From Bacteroidales bacterium (GTDB lineage: Bacteria > Bacteroidota > Bacteroidia > Bacteroidales > Muribaculaceae): DNA of 19,109 bases. The stretch spans positions 1-19,109 of the forward strand of contig SFNM01000032.1 in the NCBI GenBank assembly GCA_004552725.1, in the 5' to 3' direction. The notes under the pieces are model-generated. The model saw nothing but the letters and a program-made list of their open reading frames with translations. It made no database searches and had not been told where the DNA came from. The translations under genes and the position numbers were made by a program. Within the stretch, counting starts at the first letter, position 1. Each line of letters opens with the position of its first letter. Below, piece after piece: positions 1-6,329 of this stretch.

Positions 1-2
1 AT

Positions 3-620
3 GTTACTGCTATGACTCCGAAGTGGTACTATTCTAAATTCTACACAGAAGATGGAGAGACATACGCAAACCTTGACTTGTGGATTTACATGACTCCGTC
101 TGTTACCACTACCCTCGGTTATACTTTTGCTGAATTTGATAACAGCGTAGCAGGTACAGAAATCTGGGGCTGGTATGACGAAAACAAAGACCAACTTCAA
201 AACTGCAAATACAACTTCCTCACAAAAGTTCCTGTTACTGATAACATTCCTGTTGTAAGTGAAGAATTGCTCAAAGGCAAAGTAGCAACAGCGACCTTTA
301 CACCGGTATTCCTCTTCAACGTAGATAGCAAGTATTCTTCGCTGATTTCCGGTTCTACTCGCGCAGCCGCTCCTGCACTCTTGGCTGAAGGAGCACCTAT
401 TCTGGTACAAGAAGTTAATGGTACTAAAATATCAGAAAGCATCGAGGTTTCAGAACTGATAGGCGCTCTCGTATCCGGAGTAGAGAGTGTGGTTGTAGAA
501 GGTGTTGACGGTGCAGTTGAATACTACAATATGCAAGGTGTGCGTGTAGAGGGCGAACTTGCTCCGGGCATGTACATCCGTCGCCAAGGCCGCAGCGTAA
601 GCAAGGTTCAAATCCGATAA
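3..620 (+). CDS. Partial surface/secreted protein with C-terminal sorting-like domain (5' end outside window)
   Basis: The reading frame is open from the first bases of the window (codons GTT ACT GCT precede the first ATG at 12), so the visible 200-odd residues are taken as the C-terminal part of a longer protein. I do not recognise the main body, which is rich in aromatic, Thr and Asp residues. The last ~45 residues carry the pattern common at the ends of Bacteroidales exported proteins: a short beta segment, YYNMQGVRV, then PGMYIRR and a terminal SKVQIR. This resembles the type IX secretion (Por) C-terminal sorting domain, which directs export across the outer membrane and is then removed. 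Surface or extracellular location is therefore inferred. Base composition is more AT-rich than in the dcw genes, and a strong terminator follows at 681-710. It is probably unrelated in function to the downstream operon. Confidence 0.75.
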   Translation, partial: VTAMTPKWYYSKFYTEDGETYANLDLWIYMTPSVTTTLGYTFAEFDNSVAGTEIWGWYDENKDQLQNCKYNFLTKVPVTDNIPVVSEELLKGKVATATFTPVFLFNVDSKYSSLISGSTRAAAPALLAEGAPILVQEVNGTKISESIEVSELIGALVSGVESVVVEGVDGAVEYYNMQGVRVEGELAPGMYIRRQGRSVSKVQIR

Positions 621-634
621 AAGAAGCAGCCTCA

Positions 635-668
635 GAGCCTCTCCCCTGCCCTCCCCTAAAGGGAAGGG
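635..668. repeat. 34-bp C-rich direct repeat, copy 1
   Basis: The unit reads GAGCCTC, a C-rich middle (CCCCTGCCCTCCCCT), then AAAGGGAAGGG. It matches the copy at 723-756 at 32 of 34 positions. The inner part (CCCT then AGGG) can fold into a short hairpin. Similar CCCTCCCCT...AGGG elements are, from memory, common between genes in Bacteroidetes, but I cannot name a family. It begins 15 bp after the first gene's stop codon. Confidence 0.8.
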
Positions 669-680
669 GGATAGATACAC

Positions 681-710
681 AAAGGGCGAGCCAAGTTGGC
701 TCGCCCTTTT
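681..710 (+). terminator. Rho-independent terminator of the first gene
   Basis: The arm AAAGGGCGAGCC (681-692) pairs perfectly with GGCTCGCCCTTT (698-709) around the loop AAGTT, and T residues run through the end of the right arm to 710. Because the arm begins with AAA, the hairpin could also end transcription arriving from the opposite strand. It lies 60 bp after the stop codon at 620. Confidence 0.85.
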
Positions 711-722
711 CGTGTGGGGTGG

Positions 723-756
723 GAGCCTCACCCCTGCCCTCCCCTGAAGGGAAGGG
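723..756. repeat. 34-bp C-rich direct repeat, copy 2
   Basis: Second copy of the element at 635-668, in the same orientation. It differs only by A for T after GAGCCTC and by G for A before AAGGG. The two copies bracket the terminator at 681-710. Confidence 0.8.
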
Positions 757-770
757 AGCGGACGGGGAGG

Positions 771-800
771 GGTAGAGAGGGGTAGAGAGGGGTAGAGAGG
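771..800. repeat. Three 10-bp tandem repeats (GGTAGAGAGG)
   Basis: GGTAGAGAGG occurs three times head to tail with no mismatch (771, 781, 791), flanked by extra G residues. A 12-bp stretch of it (GGGTAGAGAGGG) reappears on the opposite strand in the spacer before rbfA (17108-17119). Copy number in such short runs is prone to replication slippage. Confidence 0.9.
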
Positions 801-804
801 GGAA

Positions 805-860
805 CGCGCGGAGCGCGTGTGGGTGCGCCGGAGGCGCTCTCTATGGTTAGCCGGGGGTTG
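805..860. repeat. Left arm of 56-bp inverted repeat
   Basis: The reverse complement of 1004-1059 matches this arm at 53 of 56 positions. The arm contains two perfect triloop hairpins with GGA loops (804-818 and 825-837) and ends in GGTTAGCCGGGGGTTG. Symmetry resumes further in: CTACCCCCGGT at 878-888 is the exact reverse complement of 976-986 about the same centre (932). Confidence 0.9.
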
Positions 861-1003
861 CAGCCGCGGAGCGGGTGCTACCCCCGGTGGGCGTGCGGCC
901 GTTGCAGCCGTTGCCCGGAGGGCATCTCTCGCTGGTGGGACATCCCCGCCGGGGAAGGTGTGGTGGGTGCTCGCTACCGGGGGTAGGAGGCGCTCCGCGC
1001 CAC

Positions 1004-1059
1004 CAACCCCCGGCTAACCATAGAGAGCACCTCCGGCGCACACATACGCGCTCCGCGCG
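1004..1059. repeat. Right arm of 56-bp inverted repeat
   Basis: Inverse copy of 805-860, beginning CAACCCCCGGCTAACC. Its outer hairpin (CGCGC-TCC-GCGCG, 1047-1059) is intact. The inner one (GCACC-TCC-GGCGC, 1027-1039) carries one mispair, A1029 opposite C1037. The arms are 143 bp apart and no transposase gene lies between them. Confidence 0.9.
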
Positions 1060-1124
1060 ATCACCTCGACCACGTTGGTATAAGGAACCGCTCCGCGGTT
1101 CGTGGGCGCGAGTGAGCGCCCCTT

Positions 1125-1155
1125 CCCCACGTAGGAGCTGCGCTCCAACGTGGGG
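1125..1155. repeat. 31-nt two-tier perfect hairpin
   Basis: CCCCACGT (1125-1132) pairs with ACGTGGGG (1148-1155). After a single A-A mismatch, GGAGC (1134-1138) pairs with GCTCC (1142-1146) around the loop TGC. Only three T residues follow, so it is a poor terminator. It sits among the triloop hairpins and may be a longer relative of them. Confidence 0.85.
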
Positions 1156-1268
1156 TTTGACAAAAAGCAACGCGCTCCGCGCGTTCGGCCATGCGGGTAT
1201 GCCGCAGCAAGCCGCGGCACTACAGGTTGACCTCCCCTCGTACCCCGTACCCCGTACCTCTTTGCTTT

Positions 1269-1305
1269 TTTGGGGTTTGGGCGATGGAATGTTGATAACT
1301 TTTTG
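1269..1305 (+). promoter_or_regulatory. Possible weak promoter for the dcw cluster
   Basis: TAACTTTT at 1296-1303 (followed by TG) resembles the Bacteroidetes -7 element TAnnTTTG. TTTG occurs upstream at 1269-1272 and 1276-1279, but the gaps of 23 and 16 bp both fall outside the usual 19-21. No better match was found between the hairpin region and rsmH, so the true start of the operon transcript is unclear. Confidence 0.3.
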
Positions 1306-1328
1306 GGGGTGAGGGTGAATTTTTGCTG

Positions 1329-1376
1329 TTTTCATTTGTAAATTGGCGCAAAAATTGCGAAATTTGCAAATGAAAA
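1329..1376. promoter_or_regulatory. 48-bp AT-rich dyad just upstream of rsmH
   Basis: The arms 1329-1344 and 1361-1376 are reverse complements at 15 of 16 positions, and the exception (T1339 opposite G1366) is a wobble pair in RNA. An inner stem CGCAA/TTGCG (1347-1351 and 1355-1359) with loop AAA continues the structure. Each outer arm also holds its own dyad: ATTTGTAAAT at 1334-1343 (imperfect) and ATTTGCAAAT at 1362-1371 (perfect), 28 bp apart. The right arm ends nine bases before the rsmH start codon. It could be a double operator or an RNA hairpin controlling rsmH translation. No T-run follows, so it is not a terminator. Confidence 0.8.
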
Positions 1377-1385
1377 TTCAACGCC

Positions 1386-2297
1386 ATGGCCCACGAAGCA
1401 GTTTATCACATTCCGGCACTGTTGGAGCCAACCCTTGAGGGGCTTGCCTTGCAGCCCTCGGGGCGGTATGTCGACGCCACTTTTGGTGGCGGCGGCCATA
1501 GTCGTGCGATAATGTCAGCGCTGGGTGCAGAGGGCCGGTTGTACGGCTTCGACCAAGACAGCGACGCGTTGGCCGGCGCCATTGACGACAGCCGTTTCAC
1601 CATGGTGTACAGCAACTTCCGTTTTCTGCGCAATTTTTTGCGCTACTACGGCGAGACGCAGGTCGACGGAGTGCTGGCCGATTTGGGGGTATCGTTCCAC
1701 CATTTCGACGACGCCGAGCGCGGGTTTTCGTTTCGCGCGGATGCGCGGTTGGATATGCGTATGAACCAACGGAGCCGTGTGTCGGCGGTGGAGGTGCTCA
1801 ACGAGTACACGGAAGAGCAATTGGCCGACGTGTTTTACCTCTACGGCGAGTTGACACAGGCACGACGGCTGGCGCGTGCCATCGCCACGGCACGTCGGAG
1901 CGCAGCCATCACGCAGGTGAGCCAACTGATGGCAGTGGCCGAACCGCTGCTCGACCGCCGTCGGGCGAAGAAAGAGTTGGCGTGTGTGTTTCAGGCTCTG
2001 CGGATAGAGGTGAACGGCGAACTCGATGCGTTGAAAGATTTTTTGAGCCAAACGGCGGCGGTGATACGTCCCGGCGGTCGGTTGGCCATCATCACCTATC
2101 ACTCGCTGGAAGACCGGCTGGTGAAAAACTTCATGCGCACGGGCAATTTTGCCGGCAAGGTGGAGACCGACCTGTTCGGGCGGAGCGAACGGCCCTTCCG
2201 GCCGGTGGGTTCGAAGCCCACGGTGGCCGACGAAGCGGAGATAGCGCGCAATCCGCGGAGCCGCAGCGCCAAGTTGCGCGTGGCCGAACGGATATAA
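1386..2297 (+). CDS. rsmH: 16S rRNA (cytosine-1402-N4)-methyltransferase RsmH
   Basis: Cytoplasmic SAM-dependent enzyme (formerly MraW) that methylates N4 of C1402 in the decoding centre of 16S rRNA. The 303 residues fit the usual length. The N-terminus has the family HIPALLEP segment, followed by the SAM-binding loop VDATFGGGGHS (residues 29-39), GVLADLGVS near 93-101, and YHSLEDR (238-244). The C-terminus ends in the typical NPRSRSAKLRVAER. The ATG at 1386 is the first start after an in-frame TGA at 1371. No Shine-Dalgarno sequence is seen, and the AT-rich dyad stops just before the start. It is the first gene of the dcw run, and ftsL follows after 12 bp. Confidence 0.97.
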   Translation: MAHEAVYHIPALLEPTLEGLALQPSGRYVDATFGGGGHSRAIMSALGAEGRLYGFDQDSDALAGAIDDSRFTMVYSNFRFLRNFLRYYGETQVDGVLADLGVSFHHFDDAERGFSFRADARLDMRMNQRSRVSAVEVLNEYTEEQLADVFYLYGELTQARRLARAIATARRSAAITQVSQLMAVAEPLLDRRRAKKELACVFQALRIEVNGELDALKDFLSQTAAVIRPGGRLAIITYHSLEDRLVKNFMRTGNFAGKVETDLFGRSERPFRPVGSKPTVADEAEIARNPRSRSAKLRVAERI

Positions 2298-2309
2298 CAC
2301 CACGGAGAT

Positions 2310-2636
2310 ATGAAACTGAAGTTTAAGAGCAAAACAATCAATACCAATCGGCTGGTGGAAGGCATCTCGTCGAGTTTCATTTTGAAGCACCTGCCGACGG
2401 TGATACTGCTGACGATGGCGTCGCTGACGTATATCTCCGTGCGGTTCGACTGCATGACGGCGATGCAGCAGACGGCGAATATGCGAGTGAAATTGGAGGT
2501 GGCGCGGGCCGACGTTCAGCGCGAGCGGTCGAAGTATATGAGCGCCACGTGCGAGAGCAATATGCAGCAGATGGTCGACTCGCTCCATCTGGATTTGCAC
2601 ATCCAAGAACGTCCACCCTATCAAATAAGTTACTGA
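2310..2636 (+). CDS. ftsL: FtsL-like division protein
   Basis: Small bitopic membrane protein of 108 residues. A basic cytoplasmic N-terminus (residues 1-26) is followed by one membrane segment (about 27-44) and a periplasmic helix with the heptad-like character of a short coiled coil (about 46-80). Sequence similarity between FtsL proteins is low, so the call rests mainly on topology, size and its fixed place between rsmH and ftsI. FtsL joins FtsB and FtsQ in the divisome and helps activate the FtsW-FtsI septal synthase. The stop codon lies one base before the ftsI ATG, so the two are probably translationally coupled. Bacteroidales annotations often name this family FtsL-like. Confidence 0.85.
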   Translation: MKLKFKSKTINTNRLVEGISSSFILKHLPTVILLTMASLTYISVRFDCMTAMQQTANMRVKLEVARADVQRERSKYMSATCESNMQQMVDSLHLDLHIQERPPYQISY

Positions 2637-2637
2637 C

Positions 2638-4812
2638 ATGGACAGCACCACACAAACGACAACCGCGCCCAAGAAGAATAAGTCGCGTCGACTGCATATC
2701 TACACGCGCTATCTGATAGTGTCGGCGCTGTGCTTGTTTCTGACCGGGGCGTGCATCTATATGTTGCTGCAAACCACGGTGGTGCACCGTGCCGACTGGG
2801 TGGCGAAGGCCGACAGCACGTTCCAGAAGATCGACACCATCATGCCGCTGCGCGGCGAAATCCTGGCGGGCGACGGGTCGGTGCTGGCCACCAACCTCAA
2901 TTACTACAATATCGGCATCGACTTCAAGGCCTCGCGCATCAACGAATTGCGCTACATCGAGAGCCTCGACTCGCTGGCCGACTCGCTGGCAGTGTATTAC
3001 CCCACGCACACGCGCCAGGAATGGTACGACTACCTGTATAAGCCGATGACGATGGCCAAGAAGAAGCGCAGCCGCTCGTATTTCATACTGCGCGACATCC
3101 CGTTTGAGGAACTCGACCGGGTGCGCAATCTGCCCTACTTCCGGCGGAGCAAGAACGCCAACGTGACGGGCTTGTTCACCACGCGCGTGATGCGTCGGCG
3201 CTATCCCTACGGCGACATGGCCTCGTTCAGCATCGGACGCGTGAACGAATACAAAGGACAAATCCACGGCTATTCCGGGCTGGAGCGAGCGCTCGACTCG
3301 CTGCTATTCGGCGAAATCGGGTTGAAGCAGAAGACAGTGTTCACCCGCGGCGAAATCTACTGGCCGATACGCCCGGCACGCAACGGCTACCGCGTGACAA
3401 CCACCATCGACATCACCATCCAAGACATCTTGGAGTATGAATTGGGCACCGTGCTGCTGGAATGTGGCGCGCGGTGGGGATGCGCCATGGTGATGGAAGT
3501 GGCCACGGGCGACATCAAAGCCATCACCAACTTGGAGCCCGACACCGTAAGCGGCGGCTTGCTGGAAGCAAAGAACCGGCTGGTGGAAGGCATCGAGCCC
3601 GGCTCGGTGATTAAAGTGATTTCGATGGCGTCGGCCTTGGAAGAAGGCTACGCGCACGTGAACCAAGTATATCCCATCGGCAGGAGTTATGCCTACGCCG
3701 GGGGCAGCCCCATCACCGACACCCACTCGCCGGGAGCGCTGCCCGTGAGCCGATTTATCGAATACTCGTCGAATATCGGTATGACCAAGTTGGTGGCTCA
3801 CCACTACGAAGGAGGCGACCTCAACCGCTTCCGCGAAGATTTGCGCAAATTGGGGTTCTTCGACCGACTCAACACCGGGATGGCCTACGAGCGCCGGCCA
3901 TACTATCCGACCGTCGACCCGAAAGCGGGCGGGCGTGTTGACCTGTCGCGCATGAGTTACGGCTACTCCACGCAGGTGCCGCCGCTCTACACCTGCGCGT
4001 TCTACAATATGATAGCCAACGGCGGGCGGTTTGTGCGTCCGCGGCTGGTGAAAGAACTGCGCACGCCCGAGGGCGTGGACTCCGTGATACCGGTGTCGTA
4101 TGTGCGCGACCCGGCCATGACGCCGGAGAACGCGGCCACACTTCGCCACATGATACATGAGGTGGTGTGGGGCGAAGGAGGCACGGCCAAAGTGCTGCGC
4201 AACAACATCGTGGAGATAGCGGGCAAGACCGGCACCTCGCGCATCGCCCGCGAACGACCGCGCGACAAAGACGGGCGCATCATCAAAGATGCACCGTTCA
4301 CACCGGGATATATGGAAGGGGTGTACACCTTCACCTTCTGCGGCTTCTTCCCCTACGAAAATCCGAAATATACGTGCATCGTGGTGCTGAGTGCGCCTAA
4401 AATCCGCACCGGAGCGGCGCATATCTGCGGGCGCGTGTTGCTGAACACGGCACTCAAACTCTATGCCCGCGGCATGCTCGACAATACCACCGCTATCACC
4501 GACAACGTGCCTGATGACCCGGCAAAGCGCCCCACATTCTATGGGTCGCACGACGCCGGCCGCTACAACACGTTGCGCGGCGATTTGAACCTGACGTCGG
4601 CGCCGGTGTTGCGGGCCGGACGGGCCGGGACAGCGCAGAATGTGGTGCCCGACGTGCGCGGCTTGGGTATTCGCGAGGCGTTGGTGGCCATCGAGAGCGT
4701 CGGACTGACCGTGAAGTTCAACGGCACGGGGTATGTGACCGGCATCGAACCCGCGCCCGGCACGCGCCTACGGCCCGGAAGCAAAGTGACAGTGACTCTT
4801 AGCCAAAATTGA
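2638..4812 (+). CDS. ftsI: Septal peptidoglycan transpeptidase FtsI (PBP3) with PASTA domain
   Basis: Class B penicillin-binding protein that cross-links septal peptidoglycan as partner of FtsW. It has 724 residues: a basic N-terminus, one membrane anchor (about 24-45), a non-catalytic pedestal domain starting with IMPLRGEILAGDG, and a transpeptidase domain. All three active-site motifs are present: S323-V-I-K326 with the acylated serine, S377-S-N379, and K530-T-G-T533. The C-terminus (about 668-724) is one PASTA domain beginning VVPDVRG. A PASTA on the division PBP is usual in Bacteroidetes but absent from E. coli FtsI. The gene starts one base after ftsL and ends 16 bp before murE. Alternative annotations are PBP2B or Spo VD-like, but the context supports FtsI. 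Confidence 0.96.
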   Translation: MDSTTQTTTAPKKNKSRRLHIYTRYLIVSALCLFLTGACIYMLLQTTVVHRADWVAKADSTFQKIDTIMPLRGEILAGDGSVLATNLNYYNIGIDFKASRINELRYIESLDSLADSLAVYYPTHTRQEWYDYLYKPMTMAKKKRSRSYFILRDIPFEELDRVRNLPYFRRSKNANVTGLFTTRVMRRRYPYGDMASFSIGRVNEYKGQIHGYSGLERALDSLLFGEIGLKQKTVFTRGEIYWPIRPARNGYRVTTTIDITIQDILEYELGTVLLECGARWGCAMVMEVATGDIKAITNLEPDTVSGGLLEAKNRLVEGIEPGSVIKVISMASALEEGYAHVNQVYPIGRSYAYAGGSPITDTHSPGALPVSRFIEYSSNIGMTKLVAHHYEGGDLNRFREDLRKLGFFDRLNTGMAYERRPYYPTVDPKAGGRVDLSRMSYGYSTQVPPLYTCAFYNMIANGGRFVRPRLVKELRTPEGVDSVIPVSYVRDPAMTPENAATLRHMIHEVVWGEGGTAKVLRNNIVEIAGKTGTSRIARERPRDKDGRIIKDAPFTPGYMEGVYTFTFCGFFPYENPKYTCIVVLSAPKIRTGAAHICGRVLLNTALKLYARGMLDNTTAITDNVPDDPAKRPTFYGSHDAGRYNTLRGDLNLTSAPVLRAGRAGTAQNVVPDVRGLGIREALVAIESVGLTVKFNGTGYVTGIEPAPGTRLRPGSKVTVTLSQN

Positions 4813-4828
4813 TAAAAATACGAAAAAA

Positions 4829-6313
4829 ATGAGCGAACAAATCACACAACATACCCTCGACGCCTTGCTCGCCGCCATCGAAGTGGCGGAGGTGAGGCGT
4901 CCGGCTCATGTAGAGCCGTTTAGCGCCCTCACCGCCGACTCGCGGGCGGTGGAGGCGGGGTCGATATTCGTGGCCGTGCGCGGCACACGCGTCGACGGAC
5001 ACTCCTACATCAGCGGGGCGGTGAGCGCCGGCGCCACGGCCATCGTGTGCGAAGAATTTCCGGCGGAAACCGACGAAAAAGTGGCGTGGATACGCGTGGC
5101 CGATGCTTCGGTGGCGCTGGGCGAATTGGCCTCGTGGTGGCACGGCTATCCCTCGCGACGGCTGAAATTGGTGGGAGTGACCGGCACCAACGGCAAGACC
5201 ACCATCGCCACGTTGCTGTATGAACTCGCCGGCATGCTCGGCATCCGCGCCGGACTGCTGTCGACAGTGGAAAACCGCATCGGCGAAGAGCGCATCGCCG
5301 CCACACACACCACCCCCGACCCGCTGGAACTCAACGCGTTGCTGGCCAAGATGGTAGCGGCCGGCTGCACCTTCGCCGCAATGGAGGTGAGCAGCCACTC
5401 CGCCGCGCAACACCGCATCGCCGGGTTGGACTTCGACGGAGGCGTGTTTACCAACCTCACACGCGACCACCTCGACTACCACGGCACGGTGGCCAACTAT
5501 CTGAAAGCCAAGCAGTCGTTTTTCGACGGCTTGAAACCCGAAGCCTTCGCGCTGACCAACCTCGACGACCGCAACGGCCCCATCATGCTGCAAAATACCC
5601 GCGCCAAACGCTTCGCCTACTCGCTGCGGAGCGATGCCGACTTCCGCGGCAAGGTGGTGGAAGACCGTTTAGACGGTATGTTGCTGAGCCTCAATGGAGT
5701 AGAAGTGGAAACAATGTTTGTAGGGCGCTTCAACGCCGCCAACCTCACGGCCGTGTACGGCGCCGCCTGCCTGCTGGGCGTAGACCCGGCCACGGCGCGG
5801 CAAGCCATCTCGGCCATGACGCCGGTGGCAGGACGCTTCCAGCCCTTCCGCTCGGCCGACGGCGTAGTAGCCATCGTGGACTACGCTCACACGCCCGATG
5901 CGCTGGTGAACGTGCTCGACACCATCCGCGAGACCGCCCCTCGCGGGCAGGTCATCACCGTGTGCGGCTGCGGCGGCGACCGCGACCGCGGCAAACGGCC
6001 CATTATGGCGGCAGAAGCGGCAGCGCGGTCGAACCGCGTAATTCTCACTTCGGATAATCCACGCAGCGAAGACCCCAACGCCATCATAGCCGAGATGCGC
6101 GCCGGGCTGTCGGCAGAGCAAGCCGCTCGCACGCTGGCCATCGTCGACCGTGCCGAAGCCATCCGCACCGCCGTGGCATTGGCCGCACCGGGCGACGTGA
6201 TACTCGTGGCAGGCAAAGGCCACGAAGACTACCAAATAATCGGAGCGGAAAAACGCCATTTCGACGACCGCGAACAGGTGGCGCAAGCCCTCGCCCTCCG
6301 TACCACAAAATAA
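4829..6313 (+). CDS. murE: UDP-MurNAc-L-Ala-D-Glu:meso-diaminopimelate ligase MurE
   Basis: Cytoplasmic Mur ligase that adds the third peptide residue to UDP-MurNAc-L-Ala-D-Glu using ATP. It has 494 residues in the three-domain Mur layout: N-terminal UDP-binding domain (TADSRAVEAGSIFVA), central ATPase with GTNGKT at 119-124 and the TTPDPLELN segment, and a C-terminal domain. DNPR at 409-412 is the signature of meso-diaminopimelate-specific MurE; lysine-type enzymes differ there. This predicts DAP-type peptidoglycan. The spacer before the ATG is rich in A (GATAAAAATACGAAAAAA), the kind of unstructured initiation region used in Bacteroidetes instead of Shine-Dalgarno pairing. It lies 16 bp after ftsI and 16 bp before mraY. 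Confidence 0.97.
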   Translation: MSEQITQHTLDALLAAIEVAEVRRPAHVEPFSALTADSRAVEAGSIFVAVRGTRVDGHSYISGAVSAGATAIVCEEFPAETDEKVAWIRVADASVALGELASWWHGYPSRRLKLVGVTGTNGKTTIATLLYELAGMLGIRAGLLSTVENRIGEERIAATHTTPDPLELNALLAKMVAAGCTFAAMEVSSHSAAQHRIAGLDFDGGVFTNLTRDHLDYHGTVANYLKAKQSFFDGLKPEAFALTNLDDRNGPIMLQNTRAKRFAYSLRSDADFRGKVVEDRLDGMLLSLNGVEVETMFVGRFNAANLTAVYGAACLLGVDPATARQAISAMTPVAGRFQPFRSADGVVAIVDYAHTPDALVNVLDTIRETAPRGQVITVCGCGGDRDRGKRPIMAAEAAARSNRVILTSDNPRSEDPNAIIAEMRAGLSAEQAARTLAIVDRAEAIRTAVALAAPGDVILVAGKGHEDYQIIGAEKRHFDDREQVAQALALRTTK

Positions 6314-6329
6314 ATCAATTTCAGACACT

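Larger units (their letters stand above)
804..1185. repeat. Cluster of GGA/TCC triloop hairpins
   Basis: At least eight perfect short hairpins share a three-base loop. With loop GGA: 804-818, 825-837, 864-874 and 912-924. With loop TCC: 989-1001, 1047-1059, 1086-1100 (AACCGC/GCGGTT) and 1169-1185 (AACGCGC/GCGCGTT). Stem sequences differ between units while pairing is kept. All GGA loops lie left of position 932 and all TCC loops right of it, so the units point in opposite directions about the centre of the large inverted repeat. Hairpins with other loops lie among them: 944-954, 1104-1121 and 1125-1155. Confidence 0.8.
621..1385. other. Gene-free, repeat- and hairpin-rich intergenic region
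   Basis: This 765-bp stretch between the first gene and rsmH has no convincing coding sequence. Short open frames in 817-1335 overlap one another on both strands, run through palindromes and have no recognisable protein features. In order it holds a 34-bp repeat (first copy), a terminator, the second 34-bp copy, three 10-bp tandem units, a large GC-rich inverted repeat (805-1059), further GC-rich hairpins to about 1219, three CGTACCY heptamers (1239-1259), a T- and G-rich possible promoter area (1260-1330), and an AT-rich 48-bp dyad (1329-1376). mraZ, which often begins dcw clusters, is not here. Confidence 0.85.

Noticed and set aside
805..1059. Insertion sequence defined by the inverted repeat
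   Set aside because: The interior is 143 bp with no transposase and no evident target duplication. It is kept only as an inverted repeat of unknown origin.
1125..1160. Hairpin 1125-1155 as a terminator
   Set aside because: Only TTT follows the stem, and no transcript is known to need termination there after the strong terminator at 681-710.
771..1259. CRISPR array
   Set aside because: Tandem units are 7 to 10 bp without unique spacers, the longer repeats are inverted or only duplicated, and no cas gene is present.
817..1335. Overlapping open frames on both strands of the intergenic region
   Set aside because: They run through hairpins and repeats, have arginine/glycine/proline-rich low-complexity products, and show no family resemblance.
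1515..2672. 385-codon open frame on the minus strand across rsmH and ftsL
   Set aside because: It lies antisense to clear family genes, its product is rich in His, Arg and Gln with no recognisable domain, and such frames are expected opposite GC-rich, codon-biased genes.
3304..4551. 415-codon open frame on the minus strand inside ftsI
   Set aside because: Antisense shadow of the transpeptidase domain, with no domain, promoter or start context. The same reasoning covers the long minus-strand frames at 2377-3267, 4799-5593, 5669-6328, 6582-7376, 7436-8296 and 11061-11798.
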